Shown piece by piece: positions 40,988-50,079 of a stretch of DNA of 64,000 bases; within the stretch, counting starts at the first letter, position 1; each line of letters begins with the position of its first letter. The notes beneath the pieces were generated by a model. It searched no databases. It saw nothing but the letters and a program-made list of their open reading frames with translations, and had not been told where the DNA came from. The stretch comes from Acetoanaerobium sticklandii. GTDB taxonomy: Bacteria > Bacillota > Clostridia > Peptostreptococcales > Filifactoraceae. The DNA is taken from the NCBI RefSeq assembly GCF_000196455.1, contig NC_014614.1:2641501-2705500 (forward strand), given 5' to 3'. The position numbers and the translations under genes are program-made.

Positions 40988-41443
40988 CTATGGTCCACCT
41001 AAGACAGATGGAGAATTTTTTACATCTAAACCACGGATTATCTCATTTATTTCTACAATCTTCTTGATATAGTTAATAAATCTTGATTCCGAGATTTCTC
41101 CTTTTGCGTTTGAAAGAGTAACAACTATTTTGTTTTCCCCTGGAAATAGCTGAACTTCCTTGCTAAAAACGCCGAGTGCATCAACCACTAGTTCTATTTC
41201 TGCTTGCAATTCAGAAAAGCTTTCGCCTTTCTTAGTGTACAGCTCGATTCTAACCTTGTCATTCTTTTGACCTGTCCCAGCTATTACAACTGTACTGTTA
41301 GTTGTAGAAAAGCTTTCGGTCTTTGGCGCTGTTAATATGGCCTGTTTAGTGTCAGATACCGATGCAGCAAAGGAGTTGATGCTTGTAGACATGAATATAA
41401 CTGTAATAATTAGTGTTATGATTGCAAAGTTCATTTTTTTCAA
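40988..41443 (-). CDS. Secreted bacterial Ig-like protein inserted in the wal operon
   Basis: About 151 aa with a signal sequence (MNFAIITLIITVIFMSTSIN then SFAA) and a single beta domain: TVVIAGTGQKNDKVRIELYT and GVFSKEVQLFPGENKIVVTL. The latter is the strand pattern of Ig-like or glucodextranase-type domains in envelope proteins. The TTG at 41443 has GGAGG ten bases upstream; the ATG at 41467 has only AAAAGG. It sits between walK and yycH, where I know of no standard gene. It may sense or bind the wall near WalK. Confidence 0.7.
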   Translation of the reverse strand: MKKMNFAIITLIITVIFMSTSINSFAASVSDTKQAILTAPKTESFSTTNSTVVIAGTGQKNDKVRIELYTKKGESFSELQAEIELVVDALGVFSKEVQLFPGENKIVVTLSNAKGEISESRFINYIKKIVEINEIIRGLDVKNSPSVLGGP

Positions 41444-41583
41444 ATTATAAAGCACCTCCTTTTTCATAAGCCTTTTCTATATCAATTTGATATAGTTTCC
41501 ACAATACCTAATTTATCTATTATAACACTATTGATTATACATAGAATTTGTTACAAAATTATTACACCATAATTAAGTATGAG

Positions 41584-43392
41584 TTACAAGATATCCACAG
41601 AATTATCCACAGGGAAGTAAACAGTAAAAATACTGCCTTTTTCTAGCTCACTCGATACCTTAATACTGCCCTTATGTTGCTTAATTATGTTATGAGCTAT
41701 AGACAAGCCAAGCCCTGTCCCGCCTTGAGCTCTTGACCTTCCTTTATCAACTCTATAAAATCTTTCAAATATTCTCTTTATATCTTCTTTTGGAATTCCA
41801 ATTCCACTATCCTGGATTTGAAAAATGGCATTTTTATCCACAACCTGTGCGCTAATTCTTATATTTCCATTTTCAGGCGTGTATTTTATTGCATTTGTAA
41901 GCAAGTTAATAATTACCTGCTGAATTTTACCCCTATCTGCATATATAGGCACAGCTTCATCAGAAATTTTCATGTTGAGTTTCTGGTTTTTATTTTGAAA
42001 ATGAACTTCTAGCTTTCTAACAGAATCAGTAACTATCTCTCTTAAATCCAAATGATGCATCTCCCATACTACCTTCTCATAATCCATATGGGATAGCTGA
42101 AGCAAGTCCTTAACCAGTGAGGACATCCTATCTGCTTCATTTTCAATTACCTCTACAAAGTTCTTGGATAGCTCCTTATCTTCTAGAGCTCCACATAACA
42201 AGGTTTCAGAGTAGCTTTTTATTGTTGTTATAGGAGTTTTTAGCTCATGAGATACATTTGCCACAAATTCTCTTCTCATATCCTCTAGTCTTTGACTTTC
42301 AGTTATATCCTGAAAAACTACTATAGCTCCAGATATTCTTCCTGCCTCATCTCTAAAAAGTGCTGGCGATGCCTTTAGAATTCTTTTTTTATTGTTTTCA
42401 AATATTATGTTTTCACTGCTATTTGATATGCTTTTTTGAAGTATGGCTCCATACTCCAAATCCTTTGAATAATCATCTATTATTTTATCGTAACTTTTGT
42501 CTGTAAGGTCTTTTTCCCTAAGGTTTAGCATAGATAGAAAGCTAGGGTTGTAGTGGATTATTTGGCCTTTTCCATCTATGGCAACTAGGCCATCCTCCAT
42601 ATGCTTTATTATGGCATTTAGCTTGCTCTTTTCAGAGGATATTTCCAGCAAAGTTGTATCTAGCTTTTCAGTAAGATAGTTAAACATGCTTCCTAGCTGA
42701 CCTATCTCGTCATCTGATTTAACTGTAACTCTTTGCCTAAAGTCTCCTTTAGCCATTTTTAGAGCTTTCATAGTAAGCTGATTTATAGGTACAGTAATAG
42801 AACCTGCCATCAAGTATCCTAAAACTATAGTTACAAGAAGCGCTATAACAGTAGCTCTAAGTAAAATGACAGTAGAATTAGACAGTGTCCTATAAACACT
42901 GTCTAAGCTTGCTCTTCCATAAATTATATAATCCAGATTGTCAGATTGGTCCTCTTTGTAGGAAAAAGCCATATGCTTTATTCTATATGAATCCGTGTTT
43001 TCACTTTGGATATCTTTTTCAGTTACCCTGTTGTTTAGGCTCGATAAAATAACTGATTTTTCAAGTACATCCATTGCATTCTTATCCACAAAATCGAGAT
43101 TAGTTGATGCTATGATGTTATATGAGTCTCCCTCAATGATAGATATTTCATATCCTAAGGATATAGTACTTTTTATGAGGTTTTCCTGGATATCATCTTT
43201 ATTTTCTATGAGGTCTACATCTTTTATCATAGTCCTTACGACGTTGTTTGCTGTATAGGTTAGATTGTCCTTTACTATATTGAGATGGTATTTCTCAAAC
43301 TGGTCGGTTATAAACACACCTACTATCAGCATGGCGATAAAAACCAGCAAAAAATAAAGTATTATCAGTTTATAGCGTATACTTTTAAACAA
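41584..43392 (-). CDS. walK: WalK sensor histidine kinase
   Basis: A 602-aa kinase starting at a TTG with AAAGGAG upstream. Two membrane helices (about 9-28 and 178-200) flank an extracytoplasmic Cache-like domain; then a HAMP (GSITVPINQLTMKALKMAKG), a PAS (NAIIKHMEDGLVAIDGKGQI), the H-box REFVANVSHELKTPITTIKS with the phospho-accepting His, and ATP-binding motifs LLTNAIKYTPENG, DSGIGIPKEDIKRIFERFYR, GGTGLGLSIAHNIIKQHKG. It controls wall metabolism with WalR. Its 3' end and body contain three perfect DnaA boxes. Confidence 0.96.
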   Translation of the reverse strand: MFKSIRYKLIILYFLLVFIAMLIVGVFITDQFEKYHLNIVKDNLTYTANNVVRTMIKDVDLIENKDDIQENLIKSTISLGYEISIIEGDSYNIIASTNLDFVDKNAMDVLEKSVILSSLNNRVTEKDIQSENTDSYRIKHMAFSYKEDQSDNLDYIIYGRASLDSVYRTLSNSTVILLRATVIALLVTIVLGYLMAGSITVPINQLTMKALKMAKGDFRQRVTVKSDDEIGQLGSMFNYLTEKLDTTLLEISSEKSKLNAIIKHMEDGLVAIDGKGQIIHYNPSFLSMLNLREKDLTDKSYDKIIDDYSKDLEYGAILQKSISNSSENIIFENNKKRILKASPALFRDEAGRISGAIVVFQDITESQRLEDMRREFVANVSHELKTPITTIKSYSETLLCGALEDKELSKNFVEVIENEADRMSSLVKDLLQLSHMDYEKVVWEMHHLDLREIVTDSVRKLEVHFQNKNQKLNMKISDEAVPIYADRGKIQQVIINLLTNAIKYTPENGNIRISAQVVDKNAIFQIQDSGIGIPKEDIKRIFERFYRVDKGRSRAQGGTGLGLSIAHNIIKQHKGSIKVSSELEKGSIFTVYFPVDNSVDIL

Positions 43393-43397
43393 TAAAT

Positions 43398-44093
43398 TTA
43401 CTCTCCTTTAAAATAATATCCAACGCCGCGTTTAGTCATGATATAGGTAGGATTTGAAGAATCGTCCTCAACCTTTTCTCTTAGCCTTCTAACTGTAACG
43501 TCAACTGTACGAATATCTCCATAGTATTCATAACCCCATACTCTTTCTAAAAGCTGCTCTCTAGAGAAAACTTGGTCTTTTTGCTTTGCCAAAAACTTCA
43601 GCAGTTCAAATTCTCTAACAGTTAAATCAATGCTAGTTGAACCTTTTTTAACTTCATACTTCATAAGATCTATGCTTAAATCCTTGTTTTTAATTATCTC
43701 TTTTTCCTGCTGGTCAGCATTTATGTTCATCTCTTGTCTTCTAACATTAGCTTTTACTCTTGCAACTAGCTCTCTTATGCTAAATGGCTTGGTGATATAA
43801 TCATCAGCCCCTAGCTCTAGTCCTAAAATTTTATCTACCTCTTCTTCTTTTGCCGTAACCATAATTATAGGCACTGAAGATTTTTCTCTAACTCTTTTGC
43901 AAATCTCAAATCCATCCATAGAAGGCAGCATAATATCTAAGATGATAAGCTCTAGCTCTTCATTTAATGCTTTCTTAAGAGCATCCTCACCGTCATAGGC
44001 TGTTATTATTTCATAGCCTTCTTTTTCCAAATTAAATTTTATTATATCGGATATAGGTTTCTCGTCCTCTGCAATAAGCACTCTATTTTTCAT
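43398..44093 (-). CDS. walR: WalR response regulator
   Basis: A 231-aa OmpR-type regulator. The receiver domain has VLIAEDEKPISDIIKFNLEK, the phospho-Asp in ELIILDIMLPSMDGFEICKR, and VTAKEEEVDKILGLELGADD; the winged helix shows VREFELLKFLAKQKDQVFSR and EQLLERVWGYEYYGDIRTVD, ending TKRGVGYYFKGE. The ATG at 44093 has GGAGG eight bases upstream. It is first in the operon with walK, and regulates autolysin and wall genes. Confidence 0.96.
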   Translation of the reverse strand: MKNRVLIAEDEKPISDIIKFNLEKEGYEIITAYDGEDALKKALNEELELIILDIMLPSMDGFEICKRVREKSSVPIIMVTAKEEEVDKILGLELGADDYITKPFSIRELVARVKANVRRQEMNINADQQEKEIIKNKDLSIDLMKYEVKKGSTSIDLTVREFELLKFLAKQKDQVFSREQLLERVWGYEYYGDIRTVDVTVRRLREKVEDDSSNPTYIMTKRGVGYYFKGE

Positions 44094-44232
44094 AGTTAGC
44101 TCCTCCATGTATTTCTTATATTTATATCATTATACCAAAAAAAAGATTATAACAAAGTTTTCCTTTTTTGAGGATAAATTTCCTATGGTATAATAACAAT
44201 AGCAAGTTAAGACTTAATTAGGATGTGAGTAA

Positions 44233-45522
44233 ATGTTTTTTCAAGAAACAAAAAATCTACAACTGGCTGACATAGATGTTCCAGCTATTTTCTTTGAGCA
44301 AATTCTGCCTGTCATAGATGGAAAATTTGCCAAAATATATCTATATGCATATTATTTATTAGTTTCTTCTAAAGAAAATGAAATGATGGATAATCAAAGC
44401 TTTGCAAATAAATTGAAGCTATCCCTAGAAGAGGTATTAGAGGCTTGGGATTTTTTAGAAAGCTGTGGAGTAATAAAAAAGCATAGCTCTGACAACGCCT
44501 TGGCTTGGGATTTTAGCATAGAGTTTATCGACTTAAAAAACCTTTATCTTAATAAATCAAATCTCAAAACTACAGTAAGCACAGACGAGCTTATTCTATT
44601 ATCAAAAAATGAAAATCTAAAAGGCATGTTTGATAAAATAGAGGGAATCCTAAAAAGAATACTAAGCTACAACGAGCTTAGAACTATAAACGAGTTCATG
44701 AAGGAATACAACGTATCTACTGATTTAGTCATAGAGGCTTTTTCCTTTTCTGCCAGTATAAAAAAAGTAAAAACTGTAGCTGGCTCCTTGTCTGTTCTTA
44801 GAACCTGGTATCTAGATGGTGTAAGAACCAAGGAAGACTTAGAACAACATCTTGAAAATAGACATAAAAGGTACTTTACTTACCGCAAAATCCTATCTCT
44901 TCTTGGTGAGTACAGACTTCCTACAAAAGCAGAGGAAAAGCTCATGGATACTTGGGTTGACAATATGAACTTCTCTATGGAGGTAATTGAAAAAGCTTTT
45001 GAAAAATCTCTAGCAATTAAAAATCCAAACTTAAACTATGTAAATGGTATCCTTAAAAATTGGCATGAGAAGCTCGTAAAAAGAGGCTCTTCTCCTCATG
45101 TAAAGCCTGAAATAACAGCTTTAGAACATAGAACTAAGCTTATGGAGGCTATTAAATTAGAAAATAGAATCATAACTGACAGCGAGGATAAAATGCTTCA
45201 CTACCTGTATACAGCTTTTCCTTTAGATATCTGTCTTAGTGCTGTAGAGCATTTGAAATCCGTTAATGCGCTGCTTAGTATAGAAAGTCTTTTTACATTT
45301 TTAAATAGCCCTAGCCAAATTGCAAACGAATCCAGCTCAGAAACTATAAAGTTAGCTGAAAAAGCAGATGGAATCAGTTTAAGTGAAATTCAAGATATAA
45401 TAGATGAAAAACCAGCAAGGCAAGTATCAAAGACTAGACCTACTAAAACCTCTACTCTTGTAAACTCAAAGCTCAATAACGAGGAACTAGAAGCGAAGCT
45501 AATGAAAAAAAGGCAAAAATAA
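44233..45522 (+). CDS. DnaD/DnaB-like primosome protein
   Basis: A 429-aa replication protein with two DnaD-like regions: TISTDELILLSK-like TVSTDELILLSKNENLKGMF (domain 1) and LSYNELRTINEFMKEYNVST (DnaB_2/DnaD domain), then a second copy around DTWVDNMNFSMEVIEKAFEK and NPNLNYVNGILKNWHEKLVK, the classic Y-x-x-x-I-L-x-x-W motif. It is about twice the length of DnaD and resembles Bacillus DnaB. It opens a plus-strand operon with the DnaI-like loader, divergent to walR; together they load the DnaB helicase. Confidence 0.82.
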   Translation: MFFQETKNLQLADIDVPAIFFEQILPVIDGKFAKIYLYAYYLLVSSKENEMMDNQSFANKLKLSLEEVLEAWDFLESCGVIKKHSSDNALAWDFSIEFIDLKNLYLNKSNLKTTVSTDELILLSKNENLKGMFDKIEGILKRILSYNELRTINEFMKEYNVSTDLVIEAFSFSASIKKVKTVAGSLSVLRTWYLDGVRTKEDLEQHLENRHKRYFTYRKILSLLGEYRLPTKAEEKLMDTWVDNMNFSMEVIEKAFEKSLAIKNPNLNYVNGILKNWHEKLVKRGSSPHVKPEITALEHRTKLMEAIKLENRIITDSEDKMLHYLYTAFPLDICLSAVEHLKSVNALLSIESLFTFLNSPSQIANESSSETIKLAEKADGISLSEIQDIIDEKPARQVSKTRPTKTSTLVNSKLNNEELEAKLMKKRQK

Positions 45523-45574
45523 ATCTAGTCAAAATTCATAGAATTTATTTATAGTAAAGAAAGTAGGCGAAATT

Positions 45575-46561
45575 ATGAAGGATCAGATTTTTAACAAAAT
45601 ACTATATGAATATCAGCTAAAAAGAGATAAAGCTCAAAAACAGCATGAGCAAAATATATCTGTACTTCATAGTAGATTTCCTGAGCTTGCAAAGCTAGAT
45701 GATGAAATTTACGAGCTAAACTTAAGACTGTCAAAGCTAGCTATAACAGGTGAAAGCGATAAGATGCCTGAGATAAAATCAGCTATAGATGAAAAAATAG
45801 CGCAAAAGCATAAGCTTCTGGATTTACATGGGATTACTCCTCAAATGCTCAAGGTTCACCACGATTGCCAGCTATGTAAGGACACCGGTTTTATAGAAAA
45901 AAACGGGCTATATGAAAAATGTACCTGCTTAGTTAACCGGCTGATACAAGAGGCTTATAAAAACTCAAATATCACAGATAAAATAGAAAATGAAAACTTC
46001 AGTAACTTCGATATAAGCCTTTTTGATGATAATATTACAAATGAAGCTAAATCTCCAAAAGAAAATATGAAGTTTCTTAAGCAAATATCCTATGATTTTA
46101 TTGAGAATTTTGGAAACAAGGACCAAAAGAGCCTTTTATTTTATGGACCTCCAGGACTTGGAAAAACTTTTTTATGTACCTCTATTGCCAAAGCTCTCAT
46201 GGACAATAGCAAAACAGTGCTTTACTACAGCTCCTCTGAGCTATTTAACCGGTTATCAGACTATACCTTTTCACGTGAAACCTTCTTAAAAACTAGCTCC
46301 AAGGAAATTCACGATCTAATCATGGATACTCAGCTTCTAATAATCGATGACCTAGGCTCTGAAATGACAAATAGCTTTGTAATAAACCAGTTGTTTAATA
46401 TCTTAAACCTTCGAGAAATGCACGCTAGAAAGCTTATAATATCAACTAATCTGACTCCAAAGGAATTAAACGAGGTCTATGGAGACAGAATATTTTCAAG
46501 AATGGTTATGCATTTTGATTTTTATAAGTTCTACGGTAGTGATATAAGGTGGAAGCTTTAG
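45575..46561 (+). CDS. DnaI/DnaC-type helicase loader ATPase
   Basis: A 328-aa AAA+ ATPase. The N-terminal region has an HDCQLCKDTGFIEKN and YEKCTCLVNR zinc-finger-like cysteine set (typical of DnaI). The C-terminal AAA+ core has Walker A LLFYGPPGLGKTFLCTSIAK, Walker B TQLLIIDDLGSEMTNSFVIN, and a sensor (LIISTNLTPKELNEVYGDRI). It loads the replicative helicase on single-stranded DNA with the DnaD-like protein 53 bp upstream. A hairpin follows at 46565. Confidence 0.9.
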   Translation: MKDQIFNKILYEYQLKRDKAQKQHEQNISVLHSRFPELAKLDDEIYELNLRLSKLAITGESDKMPEIKSAIDEKIAQKHKLLDLHGITPQMLKVHHDCQLCKDTGFIEKNGLYEKCTCLVNRLIQEAYKNSNITDKIENENFSNFDISLFDDNITNEAKSPKENMKFLKQISYDFIENFGNKDQKSLLFYGPPGLGKTFLCTSIAKALMDNSKTVLYYSSSELFNRLSDYTFSRETFLKTSSKEIHDLIMDTQLLIIDDLGSEMTNSFVINQLFNILNLREMHARKLIISTNLTPKELNEVYGDRIFSRMVMHFDFYKFYGSDIRWKL

Positions 46562-46564
46562 CAT

Positions 46565-46605
46565 GAACCCCCCACCACTGATACATTAGTTCAGTGAGGG
46601 TTTCC
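46565..46605 (+). terminator. Terminator after the helicase loader gene
   Basis: CCCACCACTGAT and GTTCAGTGAGGG pair imperfectly and are followed by TTTCC. It lies four bases past the stop. Confidence 0.55.
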
Positions 46606-46742
46606 TATCATTAAAAACTAGATATTTCAGTGACAAAGAAGCTTTACTTTTTTATTTCATACAGAGTATGTGAATATACTAAGCTTTATAAATACAATTC
46701 CGTTTCTAATTTTTCTTGGATCTATATAATTTCATAATACAA

Positions 46743-46793
46743 AACCCCTTTACTTAAAGACAGCTAGAAGCTTCTTTCTTTAGTAAAGGGGTT
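46743..46793 (-). terminator. Terminator after the formate/nitrite channel gene
   Basis: AACCCCTTTACT (46743-46754) pairs with AGTAAAGGGGTT (46782-46793), and on the reverse strand the stem is followed by TTG. The rest of the 240-bp gap after the loader gene shows nothing else. Confidence 0.8.
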
Positions 46794-46801
46794 AGTTTAT
46801 A

Positions 46802-47569
46802 TTAGCTTTCTTTTCCCATATAGAAGTATGAAGCTCCTAAAAGCAATGCTCCTCCTATAAAGTTTCCTAGTGTAACAGGAATCATATTCTGAAAAACTCC
46901 CATAAGTGATACAGTCTCTGGATGAGGCATGAATAGTGCAGTTGCAAATATTGTCATGTTGGCTACACTATGCTCAAATCCACTTGTAATAAAAGCAAAC
47001 AAACACCAAAACACCATAATAAGCTTGCCTGACTCACTCTTCATCTTAATTGAGCAAAGTACTGCTAAGCAAACTAGCAGGTTACACAAGATACCATTTA
47101 CTAAAAGCGGTATAAAATCGCCATTCATTTTAGTAGCTGCAGTCTTAAGTATAAAAGCTCCTGTAGGTGTAGCTGCTGCATTTGTAAGTGACAATAAAAG
47201 TCCTAGTAATGTAGAGCCTATAGCATTTCCAATAAAGCTCCAAACCCATATATTAGCTGAATCCTTCCATGTAACTTTTTTATCAAGAGCCCCTACTGTA
47301 AGTATTAAATTGTTTCCTGTAAAAAGTTCTGAGCCAGCCATGATAACTAGACTAAGTGCAATACCAAAGGAAAGACCCATAAGCATTTTTGTAAAAGGAA
47401 AATTGCTTTCTGAGCCAAGTCCTCCTATAGTCATAATTAGGAAAATTCCAAAACCAACATAGGCTCCTGCCCACATAGATGCTATCAAATATTTTATAAT
47501 TCCAGATTTGTAAAAATTAACTTTTTTAACAGCAACCTCTGATAGTAGATTCTTCGTTTCTGTAAACAA
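46802..47569 (-). CDS. Formate/nitrite transporter family channel
   Basis: A 255-aa FNT protein with about six helices: YLIASMWAGAYVGFGIFLIM, GSELFTGNNLILTVGALDKK (the ELFTGN motif), NGILCNLLVCLAVLCSIKMK (the second N-G-x-x-C-N pore motif), FGFEHSVANM-like ITSGFEHSVANMTIFATALF, and GNFIGGALLLGASYFYMGKE. Start TTG with AAGGAGG upstream. It is a pentameric channel for formate, nitrite or hydrosulfide; the substrate is not clear. It is a single gene. Confidence 0.92.
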   Translation of the reverse strand: MFTETKNLLSEVAVKKVNFYKSGIIKYLIASMWAGAYVGFGIFLIMTIGGLGSESNFPFTKMLMGLSFGIALSLVIMAGSELFTGNNLILTVGALDKKVTWKDSANIWVWSFIGNAIGSTLLGLLLSLTNAAATPTGAFILKTAATKMNGDFIPLLVNGILCNLLVCLAVLCSIKMKSESGKLIMVFWCLFAFITSGFEHSVANMTIFATALFMPHPETVSLMGVFQNMIPVTLGNFIGGALLLGASYFYMGKES

Positions 47570-47769
47570 ATTGTTTCCTCCTTTATCGTGATTTTTTTAA
47601 CGTGACATAATCTTAACATTATTTTTATATCCTTAATGTGATAAAAGTCACACTAAATTGAAAATAATATACATAATTTTAATATTTTTAACAAAGCCAT
47701 AATAGTTGAGTTCAAAAATATTGATAAAATGAACATGGAATTTACATATATTGTTTCAGGAGGTCAAAG

Positions 47770-49506
47770 GTGGAAAAGGAAAACGAACTTATAAGGATTT
47801 TAGAAGGCGAGTTTATACGCCCAGTATTTCAGCCCATAGTATCGCTTAGAACAGGAGATGTCCTAGGCTATGAAGCGCTCAGTCGCATAACTCTTCCTGA
47901 TTCTACACTTAATATAGAAGAATTATTTCATCTAGCTTCTGAAAGAAAGCGCCTTTGGGAGCTAGAAAAGCTCTGCAGAAAAAAAGCCCTAGAGGCAGCT
48001 ATAGACAAGCCTTTAAGAACTAAATTATTTCTCAATGTAGATGCAAATATAATTCACGACCCCGATCTCAAAAGCGGATTTACTTGGCAGCAATTAGCTC
48101 AGTTTAAAATCGATCCCGAGGATATAGTTTTCGAAATAACAGAAAAAAACGCTGTAAATTCAGTAGATGTTTTCATCGCTTCAATTGAGCATTATCGAAG
48201 CCAGAACTTTAAGATAGGAATAGATGATTTTGGTTCAGGATATTCAGGACTAAACAGAGTCTGTGCTTTTTCTCCAGATTACATCAAGCTAGATATGGAT
48301 TTGATAAGAGACATAGATAAGGATCCTATAAAAAAATCTGCCGTGTCTGCAACTATAAACTTTTGCAAGGAGGCAGGAATAAGAGTAATAGCGGAGGGTG
48401 TAGAAACCCTAGAGGAGCTGAAGGTGCTTATATACCTAGGCGCAGATTACGCTCAGGGATATTATTTATCAAAACCTAATAGTGAGTTCTTAGCTCCTAA
48501 CTTCGATACCACATTTCAAATCACTAGCTGTCACAATAAAGCTAAGCCTCATTCAAAGGGACATATATTTGGAAAAATATCAGAAATTGGAACTGTAAAT
48601 AAAACCGTTCTATTTAATAAGCCTTCTATTTTAGTTTACGATGCCATGAAGGAAGACTCTGCTATATCAGAGTTTTTTGTGGTCGATGAGTCTAATAAAG
48701 TATGTGGGATACTTCCTAGAAGGCATATTTTAGAAAAATTCAGTGGTGAATATGGATACAACCTCAATAAAAAAACTAAAATAAGCGATATCATGATAAA
48801 GGATTTTCTAGCAGTAGACGAGGCTATGGGAATAGATGAAGTTGCAAATCTTTCTATGGAAAGGCAAGCTTCATGTATTTACGACTCCGTTGCTGTCACC
48901 AGTAATCAAGAATATAAAAGCACTGTTACAGTTAAGGATTTGCTCCTCGCCGCCGTTTCTCTTCAAGTAAAACGAGCTGCTGACTCCAATCCCCTTACTG
49001 GTCTTCCTGGCAATAACCAAATTCAGGAGATGATTATAAATACCTTTGTAAAAACTTCACCTTGGTCGATTGCTTACTTTGATATGGATAATTTCAAAGC
49101 CTATAATGATGCTTATGGTTTCAGCAATGGAGATTTAATGATTAAAGCTCTGGCAGATTCCATGAGAAAATGTTGCTATGAAGGTATCTTTATAGGGCAT
49201 ATAGGTGGAGATGACTTTGTTGTTATAGTAAATAGCCACAACGCTCAAGAGCTATGTAGTTACATATGTAAGACCTTTAGAGAAGCTATCTGTTTTTTAT
49301 ACCATCCCGACGACTGGAAAAGAGGATATATAGTTTCTAAAAACAGGAGCGGCTTTACTCAAACCTTTCCTATCGTGACTCTTTCTATTGCGATAGTTAC
49401 AAATAAAGCCTTCCAGCCTTCAGATATAGAAGAGCTCTCAAGTATGATTGCTGAAATCAAGAAAAAATGCAAGCAAACTGATGGGGATGTAATAATAGTT
49501 GTATAA
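47770..49506 (+). CDS. Cyclic di-GMP protein: EAL, two CBS, degenerate GGDEF
   Basis: A 578-aa protein starting at a GTG with AGGAGG upstream. The N-terminal EAL domain looks active: VLGYEALSRITLP, NVDANIIHD, VFEITEKNAV, GIDDFGSGYSGLNRV, YIKLDMDLIRDIDKDPI, VIAEGVETLEEL. Two CBS units follow (NKPSILVYDAMKEDSAISEF and KISDIMIKDFLAVDEAMGID). The C-terminal GGDEF domain has GHIGGDDFVVIV, with GGDDF in place of GGDEF. It probably hydrolyses cyclic di-GMP, with the CBS pair sensing adenine nucleotides. A terminator follows directly. Confidence 0.88.
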   Translation: MEKENELIRILEGEFIRPVFQPIVSLRTGDVLGYEALSRITLPDSTLNIEELFHLASERKRLWELEKLCRKKALEAAIDKPLRTKLFLNVDANIIHDPDLKSGFTWQQLAQFKIDPEDIVFEITEKNAVNSVDVFIASIEHYRSQNFKIGIDDFGSGYSGLNRVCAFSPDYIKLDMDLIRDIDKDPIKKSAVSATINFCKEAGIRVIAEGVETLEELKVLIYLGADYAQGYYLSKPNSEFLAPNFDTTFQITSCHNKAKPHSKGHIFGKISEIGTVNKTVLFNKPSILVYDAMKEDSAISEFFVVDESNKVCGILPRRHILEKFSGEYGYNLNKKTKISDIMIKDFLAVDEAMGIDEVANLSMERQASCIYDSVAVTSNQEYKSTVTVKDLLLAAVSLQVKRAADSNPLTGLPGNNQIQEMIINTFVKTSPWSIAYFDMDNFKAYNDAYGFSNGDLMIKALADSMRKCCYEGIFIGHIGGDDFVVIVNSHNAQELCSYICKTFREAICFLYHPDDWKRGYIVSKNRSGFTQTFPIVTLSIAIVTNKAFQPSDIEELSSMIAEIKKKCKQTDGDVIIVV

Positions 49507-49508
49507 AT

Positions 49509-49539
49509 AAAAAACCATCGACATTGTCGATGGTTTTTA
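49509..49539. terminator. Terminator between the EAL gene and the tRNA cluster
   Basis: AAACCATCGACA and TGTCGATGGTTT pair exactly with T and A runs on either side. It works for the plus-strand gene and possibly for the reverse tRNA transcript. Confidence 0.85.
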
Positions 49540-49540
49540 T

Positions 49541-49625
49541 TGGTGCGGATGGAGGGACTTGAACCCCCACGCACAAGGCGCTAGATCCTAAGTCTAGTGC
49601 GTCTGCCAATTCCGCCACATCCGCA
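49541..49625 (-). tRNA. tRNA-Leu (UAG)
   Basis: Reverse-strand cloverleaf starting TGCGGATGTGGCGGAATTGG with anticodon loop CTTAGGA (anticodon TAG), a long variable arm, and GGTTCAAGTCC as T loop. CCA is encoded. It is the last of five clustered tRNAs transcribed leftward. Confidence 0.93.
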
Positions 49626-49627
49626 TG

Positions 49628-49704
49628 TGGTGGGCCCAACAGGGCTCGAACCTGTGACCCCCTGCTTGTAAGGCAGGTGCTCTCCCAGCTGAGCTATGAG
49701 CCCA
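49628..49704 (-). tRNA. tRNA-Val (UAC)
   Basis: Reverse-strand cloverleaf TGGGCTCATAGCTCAGCTGG with anticodon loop CTTACAA (TAC) and T loop GGTTCGAGCCC; CCA is encoded. It is two bases from tRNA-Leu. Confidence 0.94.
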
Positions 49705-49708
49705 CAAA

Positions 49709-49783
49709 TGGTGACCCCTAGGGGAATCGAACCCCTGTTACCGCCGTGAAAGGGCGGTGTCTTGACCGCTTGACCAAGGGGCC
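49709..49783 (-). tRNA. tRNA-Glu (UUC)
   Basis: Reverse-strand cloverleaf GGCCCCTTGGTCAAGCGGTC with anticodon loop CTTTCAC (TTC) and T loop GGTTCGATTCC; CCA is encoded. Confidence 0.94.
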
Positions 49784-49787
49784 TTAC

Positions 49788-49863
<76 letters not shown>

Positions 49864-49878
49864 TAATTATTAAATTAA

Positions 49879-49954
49879 TGGTGACCCATCCGCGACTCGA
49901 ACGCGGGACACCCTGATTAAAAGTCAGGTGCTCTGCCGACTGAGCTAATAGGTC
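49879..49954 (-). tRNA. tRNA-Lys (UUU)
   Basis: Reverse-strand cloverleaf GACCTATTAGCTCAGTCGGC with anticodon loop CTTTTAA (TTT) and T loop CGTTCGAGTCG; CCA is encoded. It is the first tRNA of the cluster and lies beyond the purA terminator. Confidence 0.94.
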
Positions 49955-50003
49955 TTAGTTGGCACTCGTATAATATATCAAAATCAAAAGACATTGTCAA
50001 TAA

Positions 50004-50040
50004 AAAATTTAAAAAACCTCTAAGAGGTTTTTTAAATTTT
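50004..50040. terminator. Terminator after purA
   Basis: AAATTTAAAAAACCTCT and AGAGGTTTTTTAAATTT pair over 17 bases with a one-base loop centre. It separates purA from the tRNA cluster and has T runs on both strands. Confidence 0.85.
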
Positions 50041-50079
50041 TGAAGAAATCATATTTTTAGAAGAAAGAAGCTCCCAAAA

